Shown here piece after piece: positions 18,855 through 27,548 of a DNA stretch of 37,861 nucleotides. The DNA is from Verrucomicrobiales bacterium. GTDB taxonomy: Bacteria; Verrucomicrobiota; Verrucomicrobiia; Limisphaerales; JAQGOV01. Position numbers and translations under genes: made by a program. The first letter of the stretch is position 1, and each line of letters starts with the position of its first letter. The notes below the pieces were generated by a model. That model was not told the origin of the DNA and made no database searches. It saw only the letters and a program-made list of their open reading frames with translations. Location of the stretch: the NCBI GenBank assembly GCA_028293425.1, contig JAQGOV010000461.1, positions 1 to 37,861 of the forward strand, read 5' to 3'.

Positions 18855-20228
18855 ATGCAATCTTCCGCAGAGCACATTTGGAATTCAGCACAGGCGCTGC
18901 TGCGCTCCATGCTTAACGCCGACATTTACAATCTTTGGTTTGCTCCGTTAAAGGCGCGGAACCTGGATGGTGAGCTGCTAACTCTCGAGGTCGCCAATGA
19001 CTTTTGCGAGGTGTGGCTGAAGGACAACTATCTCGGCTTGATCCGAGACGTGTTGGCACAGGCTTCGGGGCAGGCGCTCCATGTGAAATTTCAAATCTCC
19101 ACCACCGCTCAACCCGAAAAGCGGACGGAGCCACCTGTCGCTGGGGAGACAGCGAAGGCCGCGCCTGAAGAATCTGAATGGAACGAGAAGGCTGCGGTCA
19201 ACCGCGAGTTTGGTTTTAATCCGAAGAACACCTTCGAAACCTTTGTCGTCGGCAATAACAACACGTTTGCCCATGCCGCCGCTCTGGCGGTGGCCCAGTC
19301 ACCAGGCAAATCCTATAACCCATTGTTTTTTTATGGTGGTGTAGGTCTCGGAAAAACGCACCTGCTGCACGCGATTGGCCAATACGTGGTCAGCCACAAA
19401 AAGGGCGCGCGGGTGACTTACGTTTCCTCCGAGAAGTTTACGAACGAATTCATCGACGCCATTCAAAACAATCAGTTGGTCCGCTTCCGCAAGAAATTTC
19501 GTCAGACGGATGTTTTTCTTATCGACGACATCCAGTTTCTCGCCGGCAAAGAGCGTATCCAGGAAGAGTTTTTCCACACATTCAACACGTTGCACGAATC
19601 CCACAAACAGATCGTGCTGACTTGCGACCGTCCTGCCAGCGAAATCCAGAATCTCGAAGAGCGGCTTGTATCGCGCTTTGAATGGGGCCTGGTCACGGAC
19701 ATGCAGCCGCCCGATGTGGAAACCCGCATGGCGATTCTCCGCAAAAAAGAGAAAGCCATGGGCGTGGAGTTGCCCGATGATATTGTTAATTTTCTGGCCA
19801 ACCGGATTCGGACGAACGTCCGCCGGCTTGAAGGGGCGCTGGTTCGGGTCGCCTCCTACGCATCGCTCACCGGCAAGAAGCTGAGCCTGGAAGTGGTGGA
19901 GAACCTCCTCCGCGAAGTTTTGCACGAAGAGGGACGCTTCTCGATCAGCATCGAACTGATCCAAAAGAAAGTGGCCGAACACTTTGACATCCGTTTGGCC
20001 GATATGGCCAGCAAGCGCCGCCCGGAGAACATCGCATTTCCACGGCAAATTGCCATGTTCCTGGCGCGCCAGTTGACGGAGAGCTCCCTGAACACCATTG
20101 GAGAAGCCTTCGGGGGACGCGACCATGGGACGGTGCTGCACGCCTGTCGCCTGGTTAAGGATCGCATGCAAGTCGACGCCCAGGTACGTCAGGTGGTAAG
20201 TTATCTTGAGAAGCAATTGCTGCGGTGA
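18855..20228 (+). CDS. dnaA: Chromosomal replication initiator protein DnaA
   Basis: NPLFFYGGVGLGKTHLLHAIG, DVFLIDDIQFLAGKERIQEEFFHTFN, SRFEWGLVTDMQPPDVETRMAIL, GGRDHGTVLHACRLV domain IV motif. Confidence 0.97.
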   Translation: MQSSAEHIWNSAQALLRSMLNADIYNLWFAPLKARNLDGELLTLEVANDFCEVWLKDNYLGLIRDVLAQASGQALHVKFQISTTAQPEKRTEPPVAGETAKAAPEESEWNEKAAVNREFGFNPKNTFETFVVGNNNTFAHAAALAVAQSPGKSYNPLFFYGGVGLGKTHLLHAIGQYVVSHKKGARVTYVSSEKFTNEFIDAIQNNQLVRFRKKFRQTDVFLIDDIQFLAGKERIQEEFFHTFNTLHESHKQIVLTCDRPASEIQNLEERLVSRFEWGLVTDMQPPDVETRMAILRKKEKAMGVELPDDIVNFLANRIRTNVRRLEGALVRVASYASLTGKKLSLEVVENLLREVLHEEGRFSISIELIQKKVAEHFDIRLADMASKRRPENIAFPRQIAMFLARQLTESSLNTIGEAFGGRDHGTVLHACRLVKDRMQVDAQVRQVVSYLEKQLLR

Positions 20229-20450
20229 GTTCCGCGGCGGCCGCAGAGGAGTCACCTGGCATTTTGAGTTCGGGCTTCCCGCGTACCGGGGGAGTTTGCG
20301 CATTTCTTCTTTAAGGGATGGTCCACCTATTTTCCATAGTTTCCTTTGGTTTAGAAGAGCAGGGCGTGGATTTCTGTTTCCAGGGATTGCGTCTCCTCTT
20401 TTGACCCATTAATTTCTGCAGGTCCTTCAGTGAGTCCGAAAACGCTCCAC

Positions 20451-21467
20451 ATGACAGCAATTGAAGTCAAAGGCTTGACCAAGAACTTCCGCACCTTCAA
20501 GAAATCTCCGGGATTCATGGGTGCGGTGAAGGGTTTATTCCATCGCAAGTATGAGCAAACGACAGCGGTGAAGGGGGTCAACTTTTCAGTGGAAGAAGGG
20601 GAGCTGGTTGGTTTTCTGGGGCCGAACGGAGCGGGAAAAACGACCACCCTAAAGATGCTGGCAGGATTGCTGTACCCAAGCAGCGGGGCGGCGTCGGTCC
20701 TGGGATTTACGCCATGGAAACGCGAGGATGGCTATCGACGCCAGTTTGCTTTGTTGCTGGGGCAGAAGAATCAGCTTTGGTGGGATTTGCCGGCACGGGA
20801 GTCTTTGGAACTCAACGCGAAGATCTATTCCATTCCGGAAGAAGTTTTTGAAAAGACGGTGGGAGACCTGACTGAATTGCTTCAGGTCAAAGACAAGCTC
20901 AACATCATGGTGCGCGAACTCTCCCTGGGTGAGCGGATGAAAATGGAGCTGATCGCGGCCTTGCTGCATCAGCCGCGTGTGCTCTTTTTGGACGAACCTA
21001 CGATCGGGCTGGATGTTATTTCACAAAAAACCGTTCGAGAGTTTCTGCGGGATTACAACGCCACTCGCAAAACGACGATCCTGCTGACGAGCCATTACAT
21101 GGCCGATATCCAGGAGTTGTGCAAGCGAGTGATCATCATCGATCATGGGACTATTTTCTTCGATGGCCAGCTCAGCCAGGTGATCGACCGCTTTGCGGAT
21201 TTCAAATTGATTACCATTCATGTGGAAGGAACCACCGAGGTGCCGGCTGCTGCCGTGGAAAAATATGGGGAGGTCGTGGAAAGGGGCCCTGGGAGCGTAA
21301 AGCTCAAAGTGAAAAGAGATCGAGTGATCGCGGCGTGCAAAGGACTGCTCGATGAATTGCCGGTTCGCGACATTGATATTGAGGAAGTGCCAGTGGAAGA
21401 AATTATCCGGCGGGTGTTTGCTGGGGAGAGTCAGGATTTGAAGCCGGCGGAGGGAGCGAAGAGTTGA
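20451..21467 (+). CDS. ABC-2-type transporter ATP-binding protein
   Basis: [78 protein letters not shown]. Start ATG 20451 preferred over the track start at 20430. Confidence 0.92.
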   Translation: MTAIEVKGLTKNFRTFKKSPGFMGAVKGLFHRKYEQTTAVKGVNFSVEEGELVGFLGPNGAGKTTTLKMLAGLLYPSSGAASVLGFTPWKREDGYRRQFALLLGQKNQLWWDLPARESLELNAKIYSIPEEVFEKTVGDLTELLQVKDKLNIMVRELSLGERMKMELIAALLHQPRVLFLDEPTIGLDVISQKTVREFLRDYNATRKTTILLTSHYMADIQELCKRVIIIDHGTIFFDGQLSQVIDRFADFKLITIHVEGTTEVPAAAVEKYGEVVERGPGSVKLKVKRDRVIAACKGLLDELPVRDIDIEEVPVEEIIRRVFAGESQDLKPAEGAKS

Positions 21468-21591
21468 TTGCGCGTTGGGAGGTGCCAACTGCCCGATGCA
21501 TTGGGATGGGCATCATCCCTTGTTCGAGTATCAGCAGAAAACAGTAACACAAATTTTGAAGTTCAGGTGTCGAGGACGCCGTCCAATAGTC

Positions 21592-22035
21592 ATGAAAAGT
21601 GTGGTTGGGATACTGCTGGCTCTTTCGGTTCCGCTGGTTGCGGGACCTGAAAACACTTCCCTGAAGCTATGGGTGCAGTTGGTCCACGCTACACAAGCCG
21701 CCGCCGTCCAACCCGCTAACTGGAAGCCGATCGGGGCAGACCTGAACAAGCGATTGACGGACGTTTTTAGATGGCGGGATTACTACGAAGTAGCCCGGCA
21801 GGAAATCAGTGTTGAACCCGGAAAAATTACCAAAGCCTCCTTGTCAAAGGATCGCGAGGTTGTTGTTACTTTTAAGAGTCCCACGGAACTGGTAGTACGC
21901 TTATATCGCCACGGTGAAATGGTGCGGAAAGCCGAGCGCGGAGTGAACCAGAAAATGACCATTATGGGCGGGGATGCCAACGAACGGGAGGCCTGGTTCG
22001 TAATAGTGCGCCCTGACAAGCCCCAATTACAGTAA
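21592..22035 (+). CDS. Small secreted protein of unknown function
   Basis: MKSVVGILLALSVPLVAG signal peptide, then SLKLWVQLVHATQAAAVQPANWKPIGADLNKRLTDVFRWRDYYEVARQEISVEPGKITKASLSKDREVVVTF. Confidence 0.65.
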   Translation: MKSVVGILLALSVPLVAGPENTSLKLWVQLVHATQAAAVQPANWKPIGADLNKRLTDVFRWRDYYEVARQEISVEPGKITKASLSKDREVVVTFKSPTELVVRLYRHGEMVRKAERGVNQKMTIMGGDANEREAWFVIVRPDKPQLQ

Positions 22036-22127
22036 GGTTCGAGCTGAAACCCCCTCGCCACCCGGGCTGTTTTATGCCAACATTACCGCAAAGCGGAGCT
22101 CGCAAAATCGGAACTCCGTGACAAGTG

Positions 22128-22898
22128 ATGATCCGTTGGTTTGAACACAGCCGGGTTTACGTGCCGTCCACCATTCTGGATCCATGCCAACTCAACTGCA
22201 CATTTGAGGAAGTGTGGTTCCAGAGCAAGGATGGAACGCGCCTGCATGGCTGGTTCATACCCGCTCCCTCGGAAGGAACTTGGCGGCGCCATACGTTGCT
22301 GCTGATGCACGGGAACGGTGGCAACATCAGCCACCGAGGGGCTTTTTATGAGGCGTGGCATGAGTTCGGGATTAACGTTTTGGCCTTTGATTATCGCGGT
22401 TATGGCCAAAGCCAGGGCAAGCCATCTGAAGTGGGCACGTATCTCGATGCACAGGCTGGCTATCGATGGCTGAGAGAACATGGGTTTAATCCCAGACAGA
22501 TCATCCCGATTGGAAAGTCACTTGGAGGTGGCATCGCGTCAGAATTGGCCCTCCGGGAGGACGTGGGAGCCCTGATTCTGCAGAACACTTTCACCTCCAT
22601 CCCGGACATCGGAAGTGAGATGTTTCCTTTCCTGCCTATACGCCGGCTGGCACGCATTGCCTACGACACACATAGCAAGCTGCCAAAGATTCACGTCCCG
22701 GTTCTGATCGCGCACAGCCCAAAGGACCAGACGATTGGAATCCACCACGCCCGCAAAAACTTTGAAGCAGCCAATGAACCCAAAATGTTTTTGGAATTGG
22801 CAGGCGGACACACCGATACCGTGGAAGCTGGAAAGGTTCTTTACCTGGAAGGCTTGCGTAACTTCTTCACAAACTTTTTACAAAATGAGGAACAGTAA
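22128..22898 (+). CDS. Alpha/beta hydrolase
   Basis: LLMHGNGGNISHR, FDYRGYGQSQGKPSE, IGKSLGGGIASELA (nucleophile elbow GKSLGG), VLIAHSPKDQTIG, LAGGHTDT. Confidence 0.88.
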   Translation: MIRWFEHSRVYVPSTILDPCQLNCTFEEVWFQSKDGTRLHGWFIPAPSEGTWRRHTLLLMHGNGGNISHRGAFYEAWHEFGINVLAFDYRGYGQSQGKPSEVGTYLDAQAGYRWLREHGFNPRQIIPIGKSLGGGIASELALREDVGALILQNTFTSIPDIGSEMFPFLPIRRLARIAYDTHSKLPKIHVPVLIAHSPKDQTIGIHHARKNFEAANEPKMFLELAGGHTDTVEAGKVLYLEGLRNFFTNFLQNEEQ

Positions 22899-24168
22899 TA
22901 CAAAGAAAACGCCCCTCTCGGCCCTGGCGCAAAGAACTGAAGAGCCGCCGATCTCCTGGCTCATGAAGATGACCTTGGATCATCCGAAGGTCGTGTCCCT
23001 GGCCGCAGGTTTCACGGACAATCAATCTCTCCCGGTGCAGGAAACGCTGGAACTGCTGGAAGAGATTTTCAGCTCCCGAAAAACCGGGCAGGCAGCGTTG
23101 CAATACGGCAGCACGGCTGGAGATCCATGCCTGCGGCGGCTCACGGCCCACGACGTCCAGGCTTTGGACAACAATGGAGCCCCGGGTGTGTATTCTGCTG
23201 ACCGAGTCCTGATTACCCACGGCTCCCAGCAACTCCTTTACATCGTCACGGAATGCCTTTGCGACCCGGGTGACATGGTTATCCTGGAGGACCCAACCTA
23301 TTTCGTTTACCTGAGCATTTTACAAAGTCGTGGCATTCAATGCCGCGGCATTCCATTGCAGCAGGATGGAATTGACCTGTCATGGCTGGAGCGGACGCTC
23401 GATACGCTCACACGCAGTGGAGAGATCAAGAAGGTGAAGATGCTCTACCTGGTGAGTTACTTTCAAAACCCGAGCGGCATCACGACCAGTTTTCACAAGA
23501 AAGGCACGGCGCTGGATCTTTTGAGGTTTTACGAAAAGAAGGCGGGACACCCGATTTACCTTCTGGAAGATGCAGCTTATCGCGAGCTGCGTTTTGATGG
23601 GGACGACGAGGCTTCCGCGCTGGCAGCAGTGGATAATCCCGACCGTGTAATTTATGCGGGCACCTACAGCAAACCATTTGCCTCAGGCGCCCGGGTAGGC
23701 TTTGGCTTGCTCCCGGAGCCGATTGCCACAGCCACCCGGCGCGTCAAAGGGAATCACGATTTCGGCACGGCAAATCTTCTGCAACAATTGCTGGCTCACG
23801 CCCTGGAATCGGGATTGTACGAGCGCCACCTGGCCGAGTTACAAGAACGGTACGCGGCCAAAGCGGCGGTGATGGTGGAAGCGATCCGTCAACACTTTCC
23901 CGAGGAGGTTCTTTGGGACGTTCCGAAGGGAGGCTTGTATGTGTGGGCGCGGCTGCCAGCGAAGAATAAAACCGGGGTTCGTTCCAAGATTTTCCAGACG
24001 GCTCTGAAAAAGGACGTCCTTTATGTGCCTGGGGAACTTTGTTACGGGCCGGACCCGACTCGTTCAAAACCCAACCACGAAATGCGGCTGAGCTTTGGCG
24101 GGGCCACCGAGGAACAAATCCGGATTGGAATTGAGCGGCTCGGGAAGGTGCTTAAAAAGGCGCTCTAA
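22885..24168 (+). CDS. PLP-dependent aminotransferase, class I/II (2-aminoadipate/MocR-like)
   Basis: LQYGSTAGDPCLRRLTAHDV, VLITHGSQQLLYIVTECLCDPGDMVILEDPTYFVYLSIL, SYFQNPSGITTS, LLEDAAYRELRF, YAGTYSKPFASGARVGFGLLP (PLP Lys). Start overlaps the hydrolase stop. Confidence 0.9.
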   Translation: MRNSNTKKTPLSALAQRTEEPPISWLMKMTLDHPKVVSLAAGFTDNQSLPVQETLELLEEIFSSRKTGQAALQYGSTAGDPCLRRLTAHDVQALDNNGAPGVYSADRVLITHGSQQLLYIVTECLCDPGDMVILEDPTYFVYLSILQSRGIQCRGIPLQQDGIDLSWLERTLDTLTRSGEIKKVKMLYLVSYFQNPSGITTSFHKKGTALDLLRFYEKKAGHPIYLLEDAAYRELRFDGDDEASALAAVDNPDRVIYAGTYSKPFASGARVGFGLLPEPIATATRRVKGNHDFGTANLLQQLLAHALESGLYERHLAELQERYAAKAAVMVEAIRQHFPEEVLWDVPKGGLYVWARLPAKNKTGVRSKIFQTALKKDVLYVPGELCYGPDPTRSKPNHEMRLSFGGATEEQIRIGIERLGKVLKKAL

Positions 24169-24234
24169 AGTTAGATAAAAGCCGCCATTGCCACCGGGCT
24201 GCCACTCAGGCATGCTGGAGCAAGATCAGCGACT

Positions 24235-25002
24235 ATGCAGTATGCCGTTTTGCAAAAAGAGCTCGTCGCTCCAGACCTCGAAGCACTCAAGCGCGCCTGC
24301 AGGGTTTTGCCCTCCCTTCGAGACATTGACGCGCAAAATATGTTCCAGGATGCCTACGGCATTTTGATCAAGGGCCTGGATGTAGTGGATGCAAGCGCTT
24401 TACGGGACGCGCTGCAGGCTGAAGGGATTGATACCGTCGTGGTGGAAGAATCCGAGGTGCCGATCATTCCTCCGGCCAAGGTCATCCGCCAAATCGAATT
24501 TCTGCCGGCCCACCTGAATATGTATGACCCAATGGGCCGGGTTTTCGCTCTTCCATGGCAGGACATCATGTTGATTGCTGCCGGCAATGTTCGGATCCAG
24601 GAGTTCCGAAAGGCCAAGACCAGCTACGAAGAAACGTCGCTTAATGGTGCTGGCAGTTCCCAGGAGCGTTCCGCAGAAAAGCGCCAGCGAGGGGAGCCTA
24701 ACCTGCACTTGATGCTGGAAATTTTTCTGGTTGGGGGAATTGCCCGTTACAGTATCAGCGGTGAAACCGTTGATTTTGCCTACCTGGAAGAGCGATACTC
24801 CAATAGCCTGCAGAAAAATTTCTGCACCCTTGTGCAGGACATCGTGGAGTTTGCCCCGCATGCCGGGCAAAATCGCGGAGCCTACATGGCTGCTCAAAAC
24901 GTGGAAGAATTGTTTACTTATCCCAGCAAGCCCACTTTTTATGAAGAACTTGCCTGGATGCTTTGGAGAATCAGCCAGGCGAAATCCTTCAGCGAGATCT
25001 AA
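24235..25002 (+). CDS. Conserved-looking hypothetical protein
   Basis: 255-aa ORF with a normal coding-type composition; no family recognised. Confidence 0.6.
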   Translation: MQYAVLQKELVAPDLEALKRACRVLPSLRDIDAQNMFQDAYGILIKGLDVVDASALRDALQAEGIDTVVVEESEVPIIPPAKVIRQIEFLPAHLNMYDPMGRVFALPWQDIMLIAAGNVRIQEFRKAKTSYEETSLNGAGSSQERSAEKRQRGEPNLHLMLEIFLVGGIARYSISGETVDFAYLEERYSNSLQKNFCTLVQDIVEFAPHAGQNRGAYMAAQNVEELFTYPSKPTFYEELAWMLWRISQAKSFSEI

Positions 25003-25008
25003 GGCCTT

Positions 25009-25353
25009 TTAACCCGGTGGCCAGCTTAAGGGCCGACCTCCCAAAATATGGCAGTGGAGGTGTGGAACCGATTCTCCTGCATCGGGTCCGTTGTTGATCA
25101 CAAGGCGATAGCCGGAGGATTTCAACCCAAGCTGGTCTGCAACGTGAGCTGCCTTTAAAAGAAGATGGCCGAGGACCTGGTGGTCGGATGGTTGAGCCTC
25201 GGCAATGCGGGGAATAGGTTTCTTGGGAACAATCAAAACATGAACTGGCGCAGCAGGTTTGATGTCCTGAAGGGCCAGGACGTGTTCGTCCTCATAAACG
25301 ATTTTGGCTGGAATTTCCCGAGTCGCAATTTTTTCGAAAAGCGTTTTACTCAT
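25009..25353 (-). CDS. HIT (histidine triad) family protein
   Basis: MSKTLFEKIATREIPAKIVYEDEHVLALQDIKPAAPVHVLIVPKKPIPRIAEA...GESVPHLHCHILGGRPL. Confidence 0.94.
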   Translation of the reverse strand: MSKTLFEKIATREIPAKIVYEDEHVLALQDIKPAAPVHVLIVPKKPIPRIAEAQPSDHQVLGHLLLKAAHVADQLGLKSSGYRLVINNGPDAGESVPHLHCHILGGRPLSWPPG

Positions 25354-25382
25354 AACCGAACCTCCGCGCCCATTCGGGCAGG

Positions 25383-25946
25383 TTAAAACACGAGCAACGA
25401 GCAGGAAGCTTGCTCCTTTTCGGCCTCCATGCAAGTGCGGAGATACTCCACGATCTGATCACTTAAGGTCTGACAGCGCCCATTCCACTTTTTTACGCCA
25501 AGCAGATGCTTCACGCACTTTCGCAAACCAAGGAATCGAAGAATTTGGGGGGAACGGCCCAGGCCGTCCCGAACTTCGTCCCGCAGGAGAGAAAAAAAGA
25601 GGAGTTCGTAGCCGATGCCGGATTGTGAAGCAATCTCCCGCAGGTCCCTGGTAAGAACCCCGGGATCTTTGGATGCTGACTTGGCCTTGGCGGATTTAAT
25701 ATCATAGCCAAGCTTTCGGAGCGTTTCCTCCAAAGCCGTGGAGAACTCACCGATGGTGATGCTGGTACGGCCGAGTTCTTCCTTGAAATAATGCAAGACG
25801 GCTTCGGCAGCGTTTTTGACGACCTCCTCATCCAACATGCCAAGGGCCTCGCCAATAACGTCCACTGCGAATTCCTTGGCCGAACCCGGGACACCTTCCC
25901 CGTTGGCTTTTTTAAATACCAGGCAATCTTGCCGTAAGAGTATCAT
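25383..25946 (-). CDS. Unknown protein overlapping the nrdR 3' end; N-terminal region resembles an ATP-cone pattern
   Basis: MILLRQDCLVFKKANGEGVPGSAKEFAVDVIGEALGMLDEEVVKNAAEAVLHYFKEELGRTSITIGEFSTALEETLRKLGYDIKSAK...; 35-nt overlap with nrdR. Confidence 0.6.
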   Translation of the reverse strand: MILLRQDCLVFKKANGEGVPGSAKEFAVDVIGEALGMLDEEVVKNAAEAVLHYFKEELGRTSITIGEFSTALEETLRKLGYDIKSAKAKSASKDPGVLTRDLREIASQSGIGYELLFFSLLRDEVRDGLGRSPQILRFLGLRKCVKHLLGVKKWNGRCQTLSDQIVEYLRTCMEAEKEQASCSLLVF

Positions 25947-26397
25947 GTGGTTTCTCCAGTTTCTTCACTTCGTGAACGAAGTCAGTGGCTTCTTCAAAGC
26001 GGCGGTAAACGCTCGCATAGCGAACGTAAGCTACGGGGTCCAGCCCACGCAGCCCGGACATTACCCGTTCCCCAATGTCCTTGCAGCTAACCTCCCGGTC
26101 GTAATTGCTGGAAAGCTCATCCACAATGTGTTCCACCACAATATCGATTTCCTCCTGGGTAACCGGCCGCTTTTGACAGGCCTTTTCGATCCCGGAGCGG
26201 AGCTTTTCCTGGGAGAACTCTTCCGTCCTGCCATCCCTTTTCATGACCATCAACCGAGGACGCTCTACTTGTTCGTAGGTGGTGAAGCGATGGGAGCAAG
26301 TCAGGCATTCGCGCCGACGACGGATAGTTGCCCCCTCGCGCGAGGCGCGGGAATCAATCACCTTGTCGTCAAGGCAACCGCATTTGGGACATCGCAT
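25912..26397 (-). CDS. nrdR: Transcriptional repressor NrdR
   Basis: MRCPKCGCLDDKVIDSRASREGATIRRRRECLTCSHRFTTYEQVERPRLMVMKRDGRTEEF...LDPVAYVRYASVYRRF. Confidence 0.97.
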   Translation of the reverse strand: MRCPKCGCLDDKVIDSRASREGATIRRRRECLTCSHRFTTYEQVERPRLMVMKRDGRTEEFSQEKLRSGIEKACQKRPVTQEEIDIVVEHIVDELSSNYDREVSCKDIGERVMSGLRGLDPVAYVRYASVYRRFEEATDFVHEVKKLEKPHDTLTARLPGI

Positions 26398-26403
26398 AAA
26401 AAC

Positions 26404-26439
26404 ACCTAGAATACTGCTAAATGTGGCAGCAGTTTAGGT
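26404..26439 (-). promoter_or_regulatory. Hairpin in the nrdR 5' leader whose 3' arm contains the putative SD
   Basis: Minus strand ACCTA-A-ACTGCT-GCCACATTT-AGCAGT-ATTC-TAGGT, then GTTTTTATG; AGGT(G) is the only SD-like sequence before the nrdR ATG. Confidence 0.6.
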
Positions 26440-26534
26440 AGCATACCATACATTGGGGCGTCAAGGGAAATGGAAGGAACGGTGTATACCGGTTTTGGCG
26501 TCGCTGACCTCGCGGTTCCAGACACATTGCGGGG

Positions 26535-27524
26535 CTAGCGACTGGCCAGTTTTTTAGCCAGCCGCAAAGCGGAAATCATGCTGGAAGGGCTGGCAACTCC
26601 TTTACCGGCAATGTCGTAAGCAGTTCCGTGATCCGGTGACGTACGGATAAAGGGCAGGCCAAGAGTCCAATTCACGCCAGTTTCAAAACCGATCATTTTC
26701 AATGGAGCCAAGCCTTGGTCGTGATACATGGCCACGATAGCATCGTAATCACCCCGGAAAGCATAATGGAAAAGCGTATCCGCTGCCATAGGCCCGGCAA
26801 TATCAGCACCGGTTCTGCGCCGAGCCTCCCCAACCGCTGGAATGATCACGGTTTGCTCCTCTGTTCCAATTTTTCCGCCTTCGCCGGCGTGGGGGTTCAA
26901 TCCGCAAACCCCAACTCGCGTTCTTGGCAAACCTAAAAGCTGGCAGGCTTCTACCGCACGTTCGATGGCCAGGATAATTTTATCAGCAGTTAAACTGTCA
27001 GCCACGGCCCGGATGGGAACGTGCGTGGTCGCCAAAGCCACGCGCAACCAGCGATTCTGCTCATCCGCTCCCAGCAACATCATAACCGTGCGGTCGGTTC
27101 CCGCGATGCCGGAGAGGAATTCGGTTTGGCCAACAAATGTGGAATGTCCCGCGCGGATGATTGCTTCCTTGTTCACTGGAGCAGTGACCAGTGCGTCAGT
27201 GTCACCGCTCAGGCAGAGGCGAGCCCCTTCCCGAAGCCACTCTACCACTGACCGGGCAGCCTCTGGGGCGCCGGCACTAAGACCATCGGGAAGAACCGGG
27301 GAAGGAGAATGGACAAAGACCCTGCCAGAGCTGGCGAACGATTCAAAGGGCTCCAGTGGAATGCGGAGGTCCAACCGCCGATTGGCTTGGTCCAAGTACA
27401 CGTCATCACCAATCAGAAGATAGCGGGTGGAATCAACAGGAAGTTCCGAGGCAAGCGCTTTGAGTGTTACCTCCGGGCCAATCCCGGTAACGTCACCAAT
27501 CGAAATAGCTATCCATCCGGTCAT
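26535..27524 (-). CDS. pdxA: 4-hydroxythreonine-4-phosphate dehydrogenase PdxA
   Basis: ISIGDVTGIGPEVTLKAL, VTAPVNKEAIIRAGHSTFVGQTEFLS, GLNPHAGEGGKIGTEE, MYHDQGLAPLKMIGFETGVNWTLGLPFIRTSPDHGTAYDIAGKG. Confidence 0.95.
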   Translation of the reverse strand: MTGWIAISIGDVTGIGPEVTLKALASELPVDSTRYLLIGDDVYLDQANRRLDLRIPLEPFESFASSGRVFVHSPSPVLPDGLSAGAPEAARSVVEWLREGARLCLSGDTDALVTAPVNKEAIIRAGHSTFVGQTEFLSGIAGTDRTVMMLLGADEQNRWLRVALATTHVPIRAVADSLTADKIILAIERAVEACQLLGLPRTRVGVCGLNPHAGEGGKIGTEEQTVIIPAVGEARRRTGADIAGPMAADTLFHYAFRGDYDAIVAMYHDQGLAPLKMIGFETGVNWTLGLPFIRTSPDHGTAYDIAGKGVASPSSMISALRLAKKLASR

Positions 27525-27548
27525 GCCTGCCGCAGCTAGGGGACGATT

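Noticed and set aside
19299-20303. 334-aa minus-strand ORF opposite dnaA
   Set aside because: Lies antisense to conserved DnaA domains; low-complexity, unrecognisable protein, and no promoter or SD evidence.
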